A stretch of 64,000 nt of DNA from Paenalicyclobacillus cellulosilyticus (GCF_014647315.1 NZ_BMOY01000012.1:1-64000); one strand, 5' to 3'. Positions 8,256 to 16,998 are shown, counted from the stretch's first letter. Program-made: numbers and translations. The notes: generated by a model not told the origin, from the letters alone.

Positions 8256-9083
8256 TCATACCACGTGCCAGCGCCCGTTTTCCCAACGCGCAATCTTTGT
8301 CCATGGGGCAAGCCACGAACGGGAGGCGTGATCGCGAATGCGAAAGGTGAGGGTGCCATCGGCGATCTCGATCCAGCGCGACTGCGGTGCGTCGCCAAAC
8401 GCGCAGCCGCCGCCGACGAACAGCGTCGTGCCGTCGACGATGAATTGGTCGTCTCGGTCCATGGGGCAATGGGTGTGGCCGCTGATGAACACCGTTCCGG
8501 GCCGGCGTGCAAGGATGGTGCGCAATGCTTCGGAAACCAGGCAGGTATGTTCTGACTTGGCGACCGTACCGTCGATGGGTTGATGAAACCAAACCAGCAC
8601 CGGTCCAGGGGAGGATGCATGCAACTGCGCTTCGAACCAGGCCAGCGTCTGTTGGGTGAGGAATCCGGCGTCGTGCCAATCCGGCTGGTATCCTTCGGTC
8701 GACAGGAAGATCAGGGTCAGGCCGAAGCGCTGCTGCACTTGATGGAGTCCGGGCATGCCGGTGTACTGCAAAAACCGGTGTTGGGCCAGGTCCCAATCGA
8801 ACGGAACGTCCTCGTAGTATCCATAGTATTCGTGATTGCCCATGGTGAAGACGCATGGGGTATGGGGAAGGTGACGGCGAATGGTCCGCATCGCGAGCTC
8901 GTAGTCGCGTGCCTTGCCGTTGGTGAGATCGCCGTTGCAGACGAAAAGTTGGGGTACAAGGGCGGCCGTGTCGGCGAGGTCGGCTTCCAGTTGTTCCACC
9001 CATTCTACCGGGGCAAGCGTATCCTGCCAAGCCATGAAGTGCATGTCGGAAAACACGGCGATGCGCGCATGGGAATGACGCAT
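8256..9083 (-). CDS. Calcineurin-like metallophosphoesterase
   Basis: 275 residues on the opposite strand to its neighbours. All metal-site motifs are visible in order: DMH (residues 13-15), GD (51-52), GNHE (82-85), a histidine in LVWFHQPI and GHTH near residue 200. It should be an active binuclear-metal phosphodiesterase or phosphatase. No signal peptide is seen, so it acts in the cytoplasm. It is convergent with rpiR and divergent from the nanE-kinase gene, sharing a 190-bp A/T-rich spacer. The substrate is unknown; the location suggests a sugar-phosphate or phosphodiester connected with the locus. Confidence 0.8.
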   Translation of the reverse strand: MRHSHARIAVFSDMHFMAWQDTLAPVEWVEQLEADLADTAALVPQLFVCNGDLTNGKARDYELAMRTIRRHLPHTPCVFTMGNHEYYGYYEDVPFDWDLAQHRFLQYTGMPGLHQVQQRFGLTLIFLSTEGYQPDWHDAGFLTQQTLAWFEAQLHASSPGPVLVWFHQPIDGTVAKSEHTCLVSEALRTILARRPGTVFISGHTHCPMDRDDQFIVDGTTLFVGGGCAFGDAPQSRWIEIADGTLTFRIRDHASRSWLAPWTKIARWENGRWHVV

Positions 9084-9273
9084 GGGTGATCATCCTTTCT
9101 TGCCAGCATGCATGCGGTTCGTTCCGGATCCCGGGCGGCTGACCGATCTTGGTCGGGGATTTGTTGTGACGTCGATGAAAAAAGAATTCCATCAACACGA
9201 ACATTATAAAGGATATTTCTATTCGCGTGCGAAGAGGATGCGTGGGACGACACCTTTGGGAAGGCGATGAGGG

Positions 9274-10974
9274 TTGGTGCATGATGCATGCCATGTGCTC
9301 GAGCGAATTCATCGCGGTCTGATTGTCTCCTGTCAAGCGTCGGAGGGCGATCCCCTCTACGGTCCGGACATGATGACGCGCATGGCGATGGCCGCGAAAC
9401 TCGGCGGTGCGGTGGGTATCCGCGCCAACGGCGGGGAAGACATCCGGCGCATCAAGGAGGCGACCGGGCTGCCGGTCATCGGGATCGTGAAACGACGCTA
9501 TGAGGGCTCGGACGTGTACATCACGGCGACCATGCGCGAGGTGGTGGAGGTGGTCGCGGCGGGCGCGGACGTGGTGGCTGTGGACGCCACAAGCCGCATG
9601 CGCCCGGAAGGTCTTACGGCAGCGGAGTTCCTCCGCCGTGTGAAGCAAGCGTTTCCACATGTGCTGCTCATGGCGGACGTCGCCACCGTGGATGAGGGTG
9701 TCGCTGCGGCGGCTGCAGGTGCAGATCTGGTTGCATCGACCATGGCGGGTTACACCCCGTACAGCCCGTCCGGAGACGGCCCGGACTTCGCGCTCTTGCG
9801 CGGGCTGGTGGAGGCGGTGCCTGTCCCCGTGATTGCGGAAGGGCGCATTCAGCGGCCGGAGCAGGCGCGGACCTGCATCGAACTGGGGTGTTGGGCCGTG
9901 GTGGTGGGGTCGGCCATCACCCGTCCGCAGGAGATCACCCGCATGTATGCCGCCGCCTTGGCACAAGCGGGGACGGCTGCGCCATGTGCCATCGGGATCG
10001 ACATCGGCGGGACCAAAATTGCGGCGGGATTGGTCGACGCGACGGGGTGCATCCAGGCGCGTCGGGTCATCCCGACACCTGCCGCGGGCAAGGAAGCCAT
10101 CCTGGCGGCGCTGCCGCCGCTGGTGGAGGAACTTCGGGCCGAAGCGCTGGCACGCGGGCTCGGCCTGCCTGCCGGCGTGGGGGTTGGCGCGGCGGGCCAG
10201 GTCGACGTCCGGCGCGGCACCATCCGGTCGGGCACACCCAATATCCCGAACTGGTCGGATGTGCCGATTGTGGAATACCTGGAACAGGCTTGCGGCTTGC
10301 CGGCGTGGGTGGACAACGACGTCAACGCCATGGCCCTTGCAGAAGGATGGTTTGGCGCGGCGCGTGGTCACGAGAATTTCGTCTGCCTGGCGCTCGGCAC
10401 GGGCATCGGCGGGGGAGTGGTCACCGGTGGCCGGCTGCTGCACGGCGCGTGGGGAGGCGCGGCCGAACTCGGACACATGTCGGTCCATCTCGCCGGTCCT
10501 TCGTGCAACTGCGGGCACCGCGGTTGCTTGGAGGCGTACGCGTCGGGCAGGGGGCTCGTCGAGCGCATGCGGGAGGCGCTCGCAGCCGCGCCGGGCTCGG
10601 TTCGTCATGGCGCACCGTCCCTGCACCCGTCTGCGCGAAATCCTGCCTCGCTCTCGGCGGAGATGGTGTTTCGCTGGTACCGGTCGGGCGATCCGGTGGC
10701 GGTCGCGGTCGTCGACCGAATGGTGCAGGCACTCGCGGTCGCTGTGATCAATATCGCCCACATCTTCAACCCGACCATCGTGGTGCTGGGCGGGGGCATC
10801 GTCGCGCATGAGCCGTGGCTCTGTGCCGCAGTGGCGGCGCGCATCCGCGGCGCCGGCATCCGTTCGCTGGTCGATCCGGTGGCGGTTGTGCCGGCGGCGT
10901 TGCGCGAAGAGGCTGGCGTGGTCGGAGCGGCTGCGCTCTGTTGGACGATGATGGAACAGGGGGGAGCGAAGTAA
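9274..10974 (+). CDS. Fused N-acetylmannosamine-6-phosphate 2-epimerase and ROK-family kinase
   Basis: 566 residues. Residues 1 to about 228 are a complete NanE TIM barrel (GLIVSCQASEGDPL, VIGIVKRRYEGSDVYITAT, LMADVATVDEG), converting ManNAc-6-P to GlcNAc-6-P. Residues about 236-566 are a ROK sugar kinase with nucleotide motif IGIDIGGTKIAAGLVD and zinc site CNCGHRGCLEA near residue 411. One protein could therefore phosphorylate ManNAc and epimerise the product, as NanK and NanE do separately in other bacteria. TTG 9274 or GTG 9277 is the start; the ribosome site (GATGAGGG) is weak. The next gene starts 1 bp after its stop. Confidence 0.88.
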   Translation: MVHDACHVLERIHRGLIVSCQASEGDPLYGPDMMTRMAMAAKLGGAVGIRANGGEDIRRIKEATGLPVIGIVKRRYEGSDVYITATMREVVEVVAAGADVVAVDATSRMRPEGLTAAEFLRRVKQAFPHVLLMADVATVDEGVAAAAAGADLVASTMAGYTPYSPSGDGPDFALLRGLVEAVPVPVIAEGRIQRPEQARTCIELGCWAVVVGSAITRPQEITRMYAAALAQAGTAAPCAIGIDIGGTKIAAGLVDATGCIQARRVIPTPAAGKEAILAALPPLVEELRAEALARGLGLPAGVGVGAAGQVDVRRGTIRSGTPNIPNWSDVPIVEYLEQACGLPAWVDNDVNAMALAEGWFGAARGHENFVCLALGTGIGGGVVTGGRLLHGAWGGAAELGHMSVHLAGPSCNCGHRGCLEAYASGRGLVERMREALAAAPGSVRHGAPSLHPSARNPASLSAEMVFRWYRSGDPVAVAVVDRMVQALAVAVINIAHIFNPTIVVLGGGIVAHEPWLCAAVAARIRGAGIRSLVDPVAVVPAALREEAGVVGAAALCWTMMEQGGAK

Positions 10975-10975
10975 C

Positions 10976-11824
10976 GTGAACTTGTGTTTGAGTATGTGGA
11001 GCTTTCACCGCCGGTTTTTCCAGGGCGAGATGAGCGTGATCGAATTTCTGGGAGAAAGTTCGGCGCGCGGGATCCGGGTCGTGGAACTGCTCGACGTGTT
11101 TTGGCGCGATAAGGCAAGCGAACTGCCGCAGGTGCAGCACCGGTTGGCTGAACTTGGCCTTAAGGTCGGCGCGTACGCGGTGAGCAACGACTTTGCCGCT
11201 CCGGATGCACAGGCCAGGCGGCAGGCGCTGCAAGCTGTTCTGGACGGCATCGAGACCGCACAGGCGCTGAAGGCACCGGTGGTGCGGGTGTTTTCGGGGG
11301 ATCTCAAAGCGGGCATCGAGTTTGCGACTGCGTTCGCGTGGGTCGTCGAGGGACTGCGGGAAGCCGCAGGTGTCGCCGAACGATGCGGCATACGCCTCGC
11401 GCTGGAGAATCACGGCCTGCTCGCGGGTCAAGCGGAACAGGTGCGACAGATCCTCGAGGCGGTGGCGAGTCCGGCACTCGGGTCCACCTTTGATTGCGGC
11501 AACTTCCTGTTGGTTGGCCAGTCGCCGTATTCGGCTTGGGAAGCGCTCGCTCCGTACGTGGTGCACGTGCACGTGAAGGACGTGCGGGAGGTGACGGACG
11601 GGCAAGGTTGGCCAGGTCTCGATGGCCGGCGTTACATCGGAACGGCCTGCGGTGAAGGTCAGGTGCCGCTCAAGGAACTTTTGCACGAGAAGGCACGCGC
11701 AGGATATCGCGGCGCAGTATCCTTGGAGTACGAGGGGCCAGGCGACGAAGGCGCGGGTGTCGACCAGAGCGTCGCGTACCTGCGCTCGGCGTGCGGCTGG
11801 CCAAGCGGCGGCTTTGCCGTCTGA
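10976..11824 (+). CDS. Sugar-phosphate isomerase/epimerase (xylose-isomerase-like TIM barrel)
   Basis: 282 residues with a GTG start one base after the NanE-kinase stop, so co-translated. The expected metal ligands of the AP-endonuclease-2 fold are visible: Glu in LALENHG, Asp in STFDCGN, His in VHVHVKD and Glu in SLEYEG. The family isomerises or epimerises keto-sugars and sugar phosphates, including inositol and amino-sugar derivatives. Position in the operon suggests it channels the imported sugar into the ManNAc/GlcNAc route. The exact substrate cannot be read from sequence. Confidence 0.75.
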   Translation: MNLCLSMWSFHRRFFQGEMSVIEFLGESSARGIRVVELLDVFWRDKASELPQVQHRLAELGLKVGAYAVSNDFAAPDAQARRQALQAVLDGIETAQALKAPVVRVFSGDLKAGIEFATAFAWVVEGLREAAGVAERCGIRLALENHGLLAGQAEQVRQILEAVASPALGSTFDCGNFLLVGQSPYSAWEALAPYVVHVHVKDVREVTDGQGWPGLDGRRYIGTACGEGQVPLKELLHEKARAGYRGAVSLEYEGPGDEGAGVDQSVAYLRSACGWPSGGFAV

Positions 11825-11988
11825 CGTTCCGTGGTCTCGGGACACCGCGTCACCACGGCCGTGCATCTTCTCTCCGGCCGCGCTCTTCCGCGGGCGCGAA
11901 ATCTCTGCAAAAAAGGATGTTCCTCCCGCCCCAATCGGTGTATTATGTACGTGTGTGGTGCGCACAATGCCGAAAAGGGGTGGTTTCC

Positions 11989-12255
11989 GTGTCAGACATG
12001 AAAGACGCAAGGTACTCGGACGTGCACACAACGCACGCGTCGGGTCGGGAAGACCTGCGTGATCGCGCGGTGCCTGGCGCTTCCTTGGATGACTGGAACC
12101 ACGAGGACGGGCAGTTGACCGCGGAGAAAACGCACCCACGCCAGAGCCGGCAGGAGTGGAACGTCCGGCACGACAGGCTGAACGAAACCGGGACAAACCG
12201 GCGCCCGCGCCTTACGCTCGACGAGGTGTTGCGCTGGTACGGCGACGAGTATTGA
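11989..12255 (+). CDS. Small hydrophilic protein of unknown function
   Basis: Up to 88 residues from GTG 11989 (or 85 from ATG 11998), with GGGGTGG just upstream and a TATTAT -10-like box at 11941. The product is highly charged, has no hydrophobic segment and ends RLTLDEVLRWYGDEY. The high content of Asp, Glu, Arg and His suggests a mostly disordered protein. A strong terminator follows at 12342, so it is a single-gene transcript. The family is not recognised. Confidence 0.5.
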   Translation: MSDMKDARYSDVHTTHASGREDLRDRAVPGASLDDWNHEDGQLTAEKTHPRQSRQEWNVRHDRLNETGTNRRPRLTLDEVLRWYGDEY

Positions 12256-12341
12256 CCCTCCGGGCCCGTCCGGTCCCCTGATGGCGATAGACGGAAGGCG
12301 CGGTGCGGGGGAAGGCGAGGTCTCCCCGGTCCCGCGCAGAG

Positions 12342-12379
12342 GCGCGTCCCGCCTGTGGCAGCGGGGCGCGCTTATTTAT
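12342..12379 (+). terminator. Strong rho-independent terminator upstream of the rRNA methyltransferase gene
   Basis: GCGCGTCCCGC (12342-12352) pairs with GCGGGGCGCGC (12361-12371), an 11-bp stem with one G-T pair, then TTATTTAT. It ends the small gene before it. It also shows that coding for the next gene does not begin as far upstream as the frame is open (12281). Confidence 0.8.
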
Positions 12380-12442
12380 GGCGGGATGCACCCGGGGCCG
12401 CCCCGGGCACTCCCCGCACTGGACCGAAGGAGCGGATGCGGA

Positions 12443-13822
12443 TTGGCGTGGTTGCCCGAGGCGTTTCTCGCGCGCATGGAGCGCCAGTTGGGTCCGGACT
12501 TTCCTGCGTTTCTCGCCTCCTACCATGCGCCGCGTGCCACAGGTTTATACGTGCTTCCGCAGCGGATGGCGGCCGAGGAGCTTGCCGCCCGTCTGCCCGG
12601 CATCGGTCCACCGGTGCCGTGGGCTCGCCATGGCCTGTACTACGATGAGCAGGTGGTGCGTCCGGCGAAACACCCGTACTATTTTGCGGGCGCATACTAC
12701 ATTCAGGAGCCGTCGGCGATGTTGCCGGCAGAATGGTTGCCGGTTCGCCATGGAGAGCGGGTGCTCGACCTGTGCGCCGCACCGGGAGGCAAGTCCGTCC
12801 AGTTGGGCAGCAGGCTGGCGGGGACCGGCCTGTTGGTGGTCAACGATCCTCACCCGGAGCGGGCGCGGGCGTTGCTGAAAAACGTGGAACGGTACGGCCT
12901 CATCCAGGCGGTGGTCCTTTGCGAGACACCGGATCGCATCGCGCGTGCATTTCCGGAGTTCTTCGATCACGTCCTTGTCGATGCGCCTTGTTCCGGTGAG
13001 GGGATGTTCCGGAAGTTGCCGGAGATGGCGCGGTCATGGCGGCCGGAGTGGGTGAGCGCGTACGCGCGGCAACAGGCGGAGATTTTGGCGGGTGCGGCGT
13101 TGTGCCTGCGCCGGGGCGGTCACTTGGTGTACAGCACATGTACGTTTGCGGAGGAAGAAAATGAACTCCAAGTGGCGCAATTTGCGGACAAGCATTCGGA
13201 TTTCACGGTCCTCGCCACCCGTCGCTTGTGGCCGCACCAGGTGGCGGGCGAGGGGCACTTCGCCGCTCTGCTTCGCCGCGGTGGTGCGCGCGGCGATGCG
13301 GATCAAATCACCACGCGTCCGGGCCCTGAATCTGCCAGCCATGACGTACGGCTGCGCCGGGAGGTTGCGTCCGCTGTCGCGGCTTGGAGCAGCCAGGTTT
13401 TCGGGGCAGCGGACGCTTGGTTGCGTGCGTTGCCGCCGGGCGGCCGCGTCGTCGAACGGTCCGGCCACATCCTCTGGGAGCACGGTGAGTTGCCCCATCT
13501 GCAAGGCTTGCGCGTGCTGCGATCCGGTTGGTTGCTTGGCACCATCACCGCCCGTCGCTTCCGTCCGAGCCAGGCGTTGGCCATGGGTCTGCCGAAGGCG
13601 ATGGTGGCTGACGCATCGCGCCTTGACCTGACCGCCATGGCGCATGAGGGGTGGGAGACGTCGGTGCGCTACCTGCGCGGAGAGACGATTCCCGCTCCGG
13701 CTGGGTGCAGCCGGGGATGGGTGCTGGTGTGCGTGGACGGGCTGGCGCTCGGCTGGGCGCAGGCGGCGGGCACATGGTTGAAAAACGGCTATCCACCCGG
13801 ATGGCGATGGGTGGACGGATAG
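12443..13822 (+). CDS. 16S rRNA (cytosine-C5) methyltransferase, RsmF/NOL1-NOP2-Sun family
   Basis: About 459 residues from TTG 12443, which has AAGGAG 10 bp upstream and gives the family start LPEAFLARM. The frame is open to 12281, but a terminator at 12342-12379 lies inside that stretch, so the longer start is unlikely. SAM-binding motif LDLCAAPGGKSVQL is followed by DAPCSGEGMFRK (general-base cysteine, about residue 182) and YSTCTFAEEENE (catalytic cysteine, about residue 232). The C-terminal RNA-binding part contains LGWAQAAGTWLKNGYPPGWR. It methylates a cytosine of 16S rRNA in the cytoplasm. Confidence 0.85.
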   Translation: MAWLPEAFLARMERQLGPDFPAFLASYHAPRATGLYVLPQRMAAEELAARLPGIGPPVPWARHGLYYDEQVVRPAKHPYYFAGAYYIQEPSAMLPAEWLPVRHGERVLDLCAAPGGKSVQLGSRLAGTGLLVVNDPHPERARALLKNVERYGLIQAVVLCETPDRIARAFPEFFDHVLVDAPCSGEGMFRKLPEMARSWRPEWVSAYARQQAEILAGAALCLRRGGHLVYSTCTFAEEENELQVAQFADKHSDFTVLATRRLWPHQVAGEGHFAALLRRGGARGDADQITTRPGPESASHDVRLRREVASAVAAWSSQVFGAADAWLRALPPGGRVVERSGHILWEHGELPHLQGLRVLRSGWLLGTITARRFRPSQALAMGLPKAMVADASRLDLTAMAHEGWETSVRYLRGETIPAPAGCSRGWVLVCVDGLALGWAQAAGTWLKNGYPPGWRWVDG

Positions 13823-13836
13823 GGGCGTAAGGAAAC

Positions 13837-14595
13837 ATGTCATCCGGCGGCGAGCGGTTGGACAAAGTCTTGGCACACATGGGCATCGGTTCGCGCAAAG
13901 ACATCAAGAAGCTGGTCCGGGCCGGCCGGGTGGTCGTCGACGGTCGCGTAGTGACCGACGCCGGAATGCGCGTCGTACCATGGGAAGTCTCCATTCTCGT
14001 CGACGGCGAGCCGGTCGATTATCGGCGCTTCATCTATTTGATGATGAACAAACCGCCTGGTGTCATCACCGCCACGGCGGATGCGCGTCATCCGGTGGTT
14101 ACGGACCTTTTGGCGGAGGAACACAGGGTGCTGCGGCCGTTTCCGGTGGGGCGGTTGGACAAGGACACCGAAGGACTGCTCATCCTCACCAACGACGGGC
14201 AGTTGGCGCACCGGCTGTTATCGCCGCACCGTCACGTGCCGAAGGTGTATTACGCGCGTGTCGAAGGTCAGGTCGGCGACCGCGACGTGGCGGTGTTTGC
14301 CCGCGGCGTGACGCTGGACGACGGGTACGTGACGCAGCCTGGCGAACTGCGCATCCTGCATGCAGGCGACGTGTCGGAAGTGGAATTGACCATCTACGAA
14401 GGCAAGTACCATCAGGTCAAGCGCATGTTCGCCGCGGTGGGGAAGCGGGTGGTCTACCTGAAGCGGATGGCGATGGGGCCGCTCTGGCTCGACGAACGCT
14501 TGGCGCCAGGGGAATACCGGCCGTTGACGGAAGAGGAGTGGCGCACGCTGATGGCGGCCGTGGGCCAGGATCCCGACGACACGGACGAGCTGTGA
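13837..14595 (+). CDS. Pseudouridine synthase, RsuA/RluB/E/F family
   Basis: 252 residues, 14 bp after the methyltransferase gene, forming a two-gene rRNA-modification unit. An S4 RNA-binding domain covers residues 1-60 (RLDKVLAHMGIGSRKDIKKL). The catalytic domain contains GRLDKDTEGLLILTND near residues 106-121, whose Asp is the nucleophile, and KYHQVKRMF near residue 190. It isomerises uridine in rRNA. The family includes 16S- and 23S-specific members; length and motifs do not settle which. Confidence 0.88.
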   Translation: MSSGGERLDKVLAHMGIGSRKDIKKLVRAGRVVVDGRVVTDAGMRVVPWEVSILVDGEPVDYRRFIYLMMNKPPGVITATADARHPVVTDLLAEEHRVLRPFPVGRLDKDTEGLLILTNDGQLAHRLLSPHRHVPKVYYARVEGQVGDRDVAVFARGVTLDDGYVTQPGELRILHAGDVSEVELTIYEGKYHQVKRMFAAVGKRVVYLKRMAMGPLWLDERLAPGEYRPLTEEEWRTLMAAVGQDPDDTDEL

Positions 14596-14649
14596 CAGAG
14601 CGCGTCCGGTGCGTTCGCGCGCGCCGGGTGAACCCCTCGTGTTGTCTGT

Positions 14650-14678
14650 GCGAACGTGTACTCCTTTCGCTATAATAA
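14650..14678 (+). promoter_or_regulatory. Probable promoter of the secreted glycoside hydrolase gene
   Basis: A perfect TATAAT at 14673-14678 lies about 50-80 bp before the candidate start codons. The -35 region (TGCGAA, 17 bp upstream) is weak. Confidence 0.5.
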
Positions 14679-14729
14679 AAATGATACCGTTTTCATAGCG
14701 GTGGCTGCGGCCGCGACGGCGGCGGACGC

Positions 14730-16229
14730 ATGCGGCAAGGGGGAATGGGTCTTTTGGCGATGAAACCGGTTTGGTGGCGAAATGCGGCCGCATGGGCTGG
14801 GTTGGCGGCGTGGATGTCCGGCGTGTTGGGTGCGGGTGCGGCGGACGCGCGGGCACCGGTTCCGGCGCATGGGATGAAAGCCGCGCTGCATGCTGCCACG
14901 CGGCAAAAGAAAGCGATCCCTGCGGCGACCGTCACGGTGTGGACGAAGCGAACCATCGGCGTCCTCCCGGCCACCGCGTGGGGGATGAACACCGCGGTGT
15001 GGGACGGGGACCTTCTCGATTCTGCCGTGCCCGGGCTGCTCAAAAACATGGGCGTGCGGATGCTGCGTTTCCCGGGCGGATCGGAGGCGGACGCGTATCA
15101 CTGGCAGGACGGCAGCATCTCGCTGGGCGGCGGCAACTTCGCCGTGTATCCGGAGGATACGTTTGACAACTTCATGACCGTGGCGCGCAAAGCGGGGGCG
15201 CAGCCCATCATCACGGTGAACTACGGATCGAACCGAGACGGTTCGGACGGCGGCGACCCCAAGGAAGCTGCCGCATGGGTCAAGTACGCGAATGTGACCA
15301 AGAAGTACCATGTTCAATACTGGGAGATTGGGAACGAGAACTACGGCAGCTGGGAGGTCGACCGCCACAAGGAGAAGGGCCCGGCCGCGTATGCGAAAAA
15401 CGCGCTGACATTCATCCAGGACATGAAAGCGGTGGATCCGACCATTCGCGTCGGCGTGGTGTTGACCTGTCCGGGCGACGGTCAGGATCCGAATTGGAAC
15501 CCGACCGTGCTCAAGATTGCGGGCGGCAAAGCGGATTTCGTCATTGTGCACTGGTACCCGTTTGCACTGCCGGGATCGGCTTCCGACATCTTGGCGGCGA
15601 CGGACAGGATCCCGTGGATCGTGTCCCAGCTGAAACAACAGATCCGCGACTACGCGGGTCCGGCTGGGAAGCATTTGCAGATCCTGGTCACGGAAACGAA
15701 CTCGGTGGCCAACAGTCCGAACGAGCTGTCTGTCGGGATGGTCAATGCCGTGTTTCTGGCCAACGACTTCACCGGTTGGTTGGAGGGTGGCGTTGCCAAC
15801 GTGGATTGGTGGGACCTGCACAACTACGGCAGCTCGAGCGGAGACTACGGGGTATTGGCCAACGTCACGGAGGAGCCGTATCCGACTTACTACGCCTTGG
15901 TGCTGCTCAACCGGTTTGAGCGGCCAGGGGACACGATGGTCAGGGCGCAGAGCACGCAGCCGGCAGATATCACAGCACACGCGGTGGTGCGCAAAGACGG
16001 CAAGACCGCCGTGCTCTTCACCAACCGCAGCGCGACACGCACATATCAGGTGAAGGTGCGCCTCGATGCGGGTGGGTTTCAAGGCGCCGCCACCGTGGAT
16101 CAATACGGTGGGCAGGCTTCGACCATCACGACGAGATCGCAGGCGGTCGCCAAAGACGGCACCATCACGATCACGTTGCCCCCGTACACCATCGCGGTCG
16201 TCGCCGCACCCGTGCACGCTTCCTCTTGA
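14730..16229 (+). CDS. Secreted clan GH-A glycoside hydrolase, alpha-L-arabinofuranosidase-like
   Basis: About 499 residues. An N-terminal signal peptide (WWRNAAAWAGLAAWMSGVLG) ends near ADA-RA. The TIM-barrel catalytic part has RFPGGSEADAYHW, acid/base WEIGNEN (about residue 200) and the probable nucleophile in LVTETNS (about residue 320). This is the pattern of GH51-type arabinofuranosidases and related GH-A enzymes. A beta-sandwich follows (TAVLFTNRSATRTYQVKV). It would act outside the cell on plant polysaccharide. The start may be 14730, 14745 or 14760, since no ribosome site is ideally spaced. Substrate specificity is an inference from motifs only. Confidence 0.75.
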   Translation: MRQGGMGLLAMKPVWWRNAAAWAGLAAWMSGVLGAGAADARAPVPAHGMKAALHAATRQKKAIPAATVTVWTKRTIGVLPATAWGMNTAVWDGDLLDSAVPGLLKNMGVRMLRFPGGSEADAYHWQDGSISLGGGNFAVYPEDTFDNFMTVARKAGAQPIITVNYGSNRDGSDGGDPKEAAAWVKYANVTKKYHVQYWEIGNENYGSWEVDRHKEKGPAAYAKNALTFIQDMKAVDPTIRVGVVLTCPGDGQDPNWNPTVLKIAGGKADFVIVHWYPFALPGSASDILAATDRIPWIVSQLKQQIRDYAGPAGKHLQILVTETNSVANSPNELSVGMVNAVFLANDFTGWLEGGVANVDWWDLHNYGSSSGDYGVLANVTEEPYPTYYALVLLNRFERPGDTMVRAQSTQPADITAHAVVRKDGKTAVLFTNRSATRTYQVKVRLDAGGFQGAATVDQYGGQASTITTRSQAVAKDGTITITLPPYTIAVVAAPVHASS

Positions 16230-16289
16230 GGCACGGCCTGGGTGTGTCTCATGATGGGCTCCACGAAATCCCCGCTTGCCTGCCAAGCC

Positions 16290-16315
16290 GGGCGGTCCAC
16301 GTGACCGCCCGCTTT
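16290..16315 (+). terminator. Hairpin after the glycoside hydrolase gene
   Basis: GGGCGGTC (16290-16297) pairs with GACCGCCC (16303-16310), followed by GCTTT. The short T run makes it a weak terminator candidate. Confidence 0.45.
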
Positions 16316-16363
16316 GGCTTCCGCGGGGCAGGAAAAATTCCTGCGAAAGCCTGTACAGGCCCC

Positions 16364-16392
16364 TTGCAAATTCGCCGCAGGCGTTGTATTAT
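16364..16392 (+). promoter_or_regulatory. Upstream promoter of the tRNA operon
   Basis: TTGCAA (16364-16369), 17-bp spacer, TATTAT (16387-16392). It lies about 190 bp before the first tRNA and directs transcription through the second promoter. The stretch 16393-16506 holds no convincing gene. Confidence 0.55.
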
Positions 16393-16506
16393 CATACTCG
16401 TCTCCCGCAGGAAATCAGAGAACCGGAGGCAGCCCTGGCAAGGCCTGGGTCCGCCATGAAGAATGGATGGGTGAATGTGGCGGACGAATCGGCGGGTCAA
16501 TGGGGC

Positions 16507-16535
16507 TTGCAATCGAACAAAAAACGAGATATAAT
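16507..16535 (+). promoter_or_regulatory. Main promoter of the nine-gene tRNA operon
   Basis: TTGCAA (16507-16512), exactly 17 bp, then a perfect TATAAT (16530-16535). Transcription would begin near 16542, about 37 bp before tRNA-Arg. Confidence 0.75.
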
Positions 16536-16578
16536 CAAGGGTGCCGCCCGGAAGGGCGAGGACGTAACGATACGATGC

Positions 16579-16655
16579 GTGCCCGTAGCTCAGTTGGATA
16601 GAGTGCTTGACTACGAATCAAGAGGTCGGGAGTTCGAATCTCTCCGGGCACGCCA
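16579..16655 (+). tRNA. tRNA-Arg (anticodon ACG)
   Basis: Acceptor GTGCCCG pairs with CGGGCAC, anticodon loop CTACGAA on a CTTGA/TCAAG stem, T-loop GTTCGAATC and an encoded CCA end. The first A of the anticodon is expected to be converted to inosine. Confidence 0.95.
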
Positions 16656-16656
16656 T

Positions 16657-16736
16657 GCCGAAGTGGCGGAATTGGCAGACGCACACGACTCAAAATCGTG
16701 CGGGAAACCGTGCCGGTTCGAGTCCGGCCTTCGGCA
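16657..16736 (+). tRNA. tRNA-Leu (anticodon CAA)
   Basis: Acceptor GCCGAAG/CTTCGGC, anticodon loop CTCAAAA on CACGA/TCGTG, and the long variable arm of a class II tRNA. CCA is not encoded (TCA follows), so it must be added after transcription. Confidence 0.93.
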
Positions 16737-16744
16737 TCAAACGT

Positions 16745-16820
<76 letters not shown>

Positions 16821-16828
16821 AATCCCTT

Positions 16829-16851
16829 CCCCGGGGGCAATACCCCCGGGG
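16829..16851 (+). repeat. Perfect 9-bp hairpin between tRNA-Ala and tRNA-Asn
   Basis: CCCCGGGGG and CCCCCGGGG flank the loop CAATA. No T run follows, so it is more likely a processing or spacer structure in the polycistronic tRNA transcript than a terminator. Confidence 0.6.
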
Positions 16852-16856
16852 CACGG

Positions 16857-16931
16857 TCCTCGATAGCTCAGCGGTAGAGCATCCGGCTGTTAACCGGAGG
16901 GTCGTAGGTTCGAATCCTACTCGGGGAGCCA
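16857..16931 (+). tRNA. tRNA-Asn (anticodon GTT)
   Basis: Acceptor TCCTCGA/TCGGGGA, anticodon loop CTGTTAA on TCCGG/CCGGA, and an encoded CCA. Confidence 0.95.
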
Positions 16932-16998
16932 ATTTTTTGTGCCGTGCCAAGGTGTACGCCTCCTGTGTGGCGGGCCGGGACGCCGGGTACGGTGCTGC

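Noticed and set aside
7969..10809. A 946-codon open frame on the minus strand across the metallophosphoesterase and NanE-kinase genes
   Set aside because: It overlaps two clear genes, has no recognisable domain and its composition is typical of an antisense shadow.
14670..16286. A 538-codon minus-strand frame opposite the secreted glycoside hydrolase
   Set aside because: Arg/His-rich composition and no domain; the plus-strand protein has a signal peptide and complete catalytic motifs.
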